Below are positions 61,380-64,000 of a stretch of DNA of 64,000 nucleotides, piece after piece. Origin of the DNA: Epilithonimonas vandammei (GTDB lineage: Bacteria; Bacteroidota; Bacteroidia; Flavobacteriales; Weeksellaceae); assembly GCF_003860525.1 (NCBI RefSeq), contig NZ_CP034161.1, positions 3,038,001 through 3,102,000 of the forward strand, written 5' to 3'. The position numbers and the translations under genes were made by a program. Every line of letters starts with the position of its first letter. The first letter of the stretch is position 1. The notes beneath the pieces are model-generated. The model did not search any database. It had not been told where the DNA came from and saw only the letters and a list, made by a program, of their open reading frames with translations.

Positions 61380-63971
61380 ATGAATTTAAATCAGTACACT
61401 GTAAAATCACAGGAAGCCATCCAAGCAGCACAACAAGTCGCAATGGAATTTGGTAATCAGCAGATTGAACCACAACATTTACTTGAAGGAATTTTTCAGG
61501 TTGATGAAAATATATCGCCTTTCTTATTAAAAAAATCTGAAGCAGATGCCACTTTGGTGAGAGAGCGAAACAGAGAAAATCTTGAAAAACTCCCAAAAGT
61601 TCAGGGAGGAAATATTTATCTTTCACAATCAGCAAACAAAGTTTTGCTTGATGCGGTCAACATCGCCAAAAAAATGGGCGATGAATTTGTAACAATCGAA
61701 CATCTTTGGCTTTCACTTTTAGAAACCAATTCAGAAGCTTCAAAAATGCTAAAAGATATGGGCGTTACGAAAAACCTTTTGGAAGGCGGAATCAAAGAAT
61801 TGAGAAAAGGCTCAAAAGCAACTTCTGCAAGTTCTGAGGAAACCTACCAAAGCTTGAATAAATATGCTAAAAATTTCAACGAACTCGCTGCAGAAGGGAA
61901 ACTTGACCCTGTAATCGGTCGTGATGAAGAAATCAGAAGAGTTTTGCAGATTCTTTCAAGAAGAACCAAAAACAATCCGATTCTGATTGGTGAACCCGGA
62001 GTTGGTAAAACTGCGATTGCAGAAGGAATTGCACACAGAATTATCAATGGTGACGTTCCTGAAAACTTGCAGGATAAAACTTTGTACTCCTTAGATATGG
62101 GTGCTTTAATTGCCGGTGCAAAATATAAAGGTGAGTTTGAAGAGCGTTTGAAATCTGTTGTGAATGAGGTTATCAAATCAGACGGACAGATTATCCTTTT
62201 CATAGATGAAATACACACTTTGGTTGGAGCCGGAGGCGGTGAAGGCGCGATGGATGCGGCAAATATTCTGAAACCAGCCTTGGCTAGAGGAGAATTAAGA
62301 GCGATCGGTGCAACGACTTTGAATGAATATCAAAAATATTTCGAGAAAGATAAAGCACTTGAAAGACGTTTCCAGAAAGTGATGGTTGAAGAACCGGATA
62401 CCGAATCGGCAATTTCTATTCTTCGTGGAATTAAAGATAAATATGAAGCGCATCACAAAGTAAGAATCAAAGACGAAGCGATTATTGCGGCAGTGGAAAT
62501 GTCTCAACGATATATTTCAGACCGATTTCTACCGGATAAAGCGATTGATTTGATTGATGAAGCTTCGGCTAAACTGAGAATGGAAATCAATTCAAAACCT
62601 GAAGAGCTGGATGTTCTCGACAGACGATTGATGCAGTTGGAAATTGAATTGGCAGCCATTTCAAGAGAAGGAAATCAGGCGAAAATTGACCATTTGAAGG
62701 AAGATATTGCTAAAATTTCTGAACAGAGAAATGAAATCAATGCAAAATGGCTAAAAGAAAAACAAAAATCTGAGGATTTAACTCAGATTAAAAAAGATAT
62801 TGAGGCTTTAAAATTAGAAGCGGAAAGAGCTTCAAGAGCTGGAGATTACGCCAAAGTAGCAGAAATCCAGTACGGAAAAATTAAGGAGAAGGAAGATGCT
62901 TTGCAGAAACTTGAACTGGAAATGCAAAACCATCAGAATGAATTGATAAAAGAAGAAGTAACTTCTGAACACATTTCTGAAGTAATTGCAAAATGGACAG
63001 GAATTCCTGTAACCAAACTTTTACAATCCGAAAGAGAAAAATTATTACATCTGGAGGACGAGCTCCACAAGAGAGTTGTCGGTCAGGAAGAAGCCATTGA
63101 AGCCGTGGCAAATGCAATCCGAAGAAACAGAGCAGGATTAAGCGATGATAAAAAACCAATTGGCTCATTCCTGTTTTTAGGAACCACCGGAGTCGGAAAA
63201 ACCGAGCTGGCAAAAGCATTAGCGGAGTTTTTATTCGATGATGAAAACAATATGACGAGAATTGATATGAGTGAATATCAGGAGCGTCATAGTGTTTCGA
63301 GATTAGTTGGTGCTCCTCCGGGATATGTAGGTTATGATGAAGGCGGTCAGTTGACTGAAGCCGTGAGAAGAAGACCATATTCCGTGGTACTTTTAGACGA
63401 AATCGAAAAAGCGCATCCTGATGTTTTCAACACGTTGTTGCAGGTTTTGGATGACGGTCGTTTGACGGATAACAAAGGTAGAGTTGTGAATTTCAAAAAC
63501 TCGATTATCATTATGACTTCGAATTTAGGTTCGCATATCATTCAGGAGAATTTTGAAAATATCACAGAAGAAAACCAAGATGAAATTGTTGATAAAACCA
63601 AAATTCAGGTTTTTGATTTATTAAAACAAACACTTCGTCCGGAATTCCTCAACAGAATTGATGAAATAGTTTTATTCCAGCCTTTAAGAAAAAAAGAAAT
63701 CGCAAAAATCGTTCAATATCAGCTGAGAGGTTTCAATGATATGTTAGCAAAACGCAATATCATTATGACCGCAACACAAGATGCTTTGGATTACCTCACC
63801 AACAAAGGTTACGATCCAGTTTTCGGAGCAAGACCTTTGAAAAGAGTAATTCAGCAGGAAGTTCTCAACAAATTATCCAAAGAAATTCTCGCTGGAAATG
63901 TGAATGACGGCGACAGAATCACTCTAGATTATTTTGAAGAAAGTGGATTGGTTTTCAGACCTATTGAGTAA
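61380..63971 (+). CDS. clpB: ATP-dependent disaggregase ClpB
   Basis: 863 residues, full length. N domain (NQYTVKSQEAIQAAQQVA), first AAA with GEPGVGKTAIAEG and FIDEIHTLVGAGG, coiled M-domain at about 405-525, second AAA with GTTGVGKTELAKAL and LLDEIEKAHPDV. Hexamer that unravels aggregates with DnaK. It ends 29 nt before the window end. Confidence 0.97.
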   Translation: MNLNQYTVKSQEAIQAAQQVAMEFGNQQIEPQHLLEGIFQVDENISPFLLKKSEADATLVRERNRENLEKLPKVQGGNIYLSQSANKVLLDAVNIAKKMGDEFVTIEHLWLSLLETNSEASKMLKDMGVTKNLLEGGIKELRKGSKATSASSEETYQSLNKYAKNFNELAAEGKLDPVIGRDEEIRRVLQILSRRTKNNPILIGEPGVGKTAIAEGIAHRIINGDVPENLQDKTLYSLDMGALIAGAKYKGEFEERLKSVVNEVIKSDGQIILFIDEIHTLVGAGGGEGAMDAANILKPALARGELRAIGATTLNEYQKYFEKDKALERRFQKVMVEEPDTESAISILRGIKDKYEAHHKVRIKDEAIIAAVEMSQRYISDRFLPDKAIDLIDEASAKLRMEINSKPEELDVLDRRLMQLEIELAAISREGNQAKIDHLKEDIAKISEQRNEINAKWLKEKQKSEDLTQIKKDIEALKLEAERASRAGDYAKVAEIQYGKIKEKEDALQKLELEMQNHQNELIKEEVTSEHISEVIAKWTGIPVTKLLQSEREKLLHLEDELHKRVVGQEEAIEAVANAIRRNRAGLSDDKKPIGSFLFLGTTGVGKTELAKALAEFLFDDENNMTRIDMSEYQERHSVSRLVGAPPGYVGYDEGGQLTEAVRRRPYSVVLLDEIEKAHPDVFNTLLQVLDDGRLTDNKGRVVNFKNSIIIMTSNLGSHIIQENFENITEENQDEIVDKTKIQVFDLLKQTLRPEFLNRIDEIVLFQPLRKKEIAKIVQYQLRGFNDMLAKRNIIMTATQDALDYLTNKGYDPVFGARPLKRVIQQEVLNKLSKEILAGNVNDGDRITLDYFEESGLVFRPIE

Positions 63972-64000
63972 AAGTTAAATTTTTCTTCATATTAAAAACT

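Noticed and set aside
1..64000. CRISPR array or phage genome
   Set aside because: No spaced direct repeats and no capsid, tail or terminase genes were seen; the ORF6N gene alone is not enough.

Overview
The window comes from a member of the Bacteroidetes, most likely Flavobacteriia of the Chryseobacterium/Epilithonimonas type (Weeksellaceae). The grounds are TAnnTTTG-type -7 promoter boxes, type IX secretion sorting domains, a choice-of-anchor L protein, the rpmB-rpmG-DUF4295-ftsY cluster, RteC/DUF1896/DUF3945 conjugative-transposon genes and AT-rich intergenic DNA. The genus is an inference from gene content.

Positions 1 to about 32,150 are the right part of an integrative conjugative element; its left part lies outside the window. 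It carries a truncated Zn/Cd P-type ATPase (1-1200), a frameshifted rteC copy (1418-2241), a copper-resistance island (2357-14204), an intact rteC (14457-15287), a reverse-strand ICE core and an arsenic operon (21384-23902). The core, in transcription order, is an RteC-like gene, two HTH genes, DUF3945, topB, ORF6N, DUF1896 and a giant methylase-helicase. An IS1182-family element (about 29366-31086) sits between the RteC-like gene and the HTH genes. No integrase is seen next to the right end.

The copper island reads as an envelope detoxification system. An AraC regulator with an N-terminal metal-binding-like domain precedes a CopA-type Cu(I) ATPase and a small CxxC chaperone, whose promoters share a 40-bp box at identical spacing from the -7. 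A second block (6463-14204) is one long same-strand series: HMA-DUF3347 protein, a small conserved protein, CopB-type ATPase, DUF3347 lipoprotein, DUF305 membrane protein, a TRASH-like lipoprotein with a broken start, a haem-binding protein, and a multicopper oxidase fused to a barrel-like tail. Three reading-frame breaks (rteC copy 1, the lipoprotein start, topB) suggest a decaying element or sequence errors.

From about 32,346 to the end the DNA is ordinary chromosome: secreted proteins, tsf, a deoxynucleoside kinase, ribosomal proteins L28/L33, ftsY, a T9SS metalloprotease, coaE, ruvB, purA, asnB, ridA, an LptD-like protein, an amidase, two tRNA-Glu genes around rpsT, aroQ, a paaI-type thioesterase, an enoyl-CoA hydratase and clpB. 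Two copies of a structured dispersed repeat lie here (46076-46206 and 59618-59705); their central hairpins differ in sequence but keep base pairing, and the second copy has overwritten the start of a lipoprotein gene.
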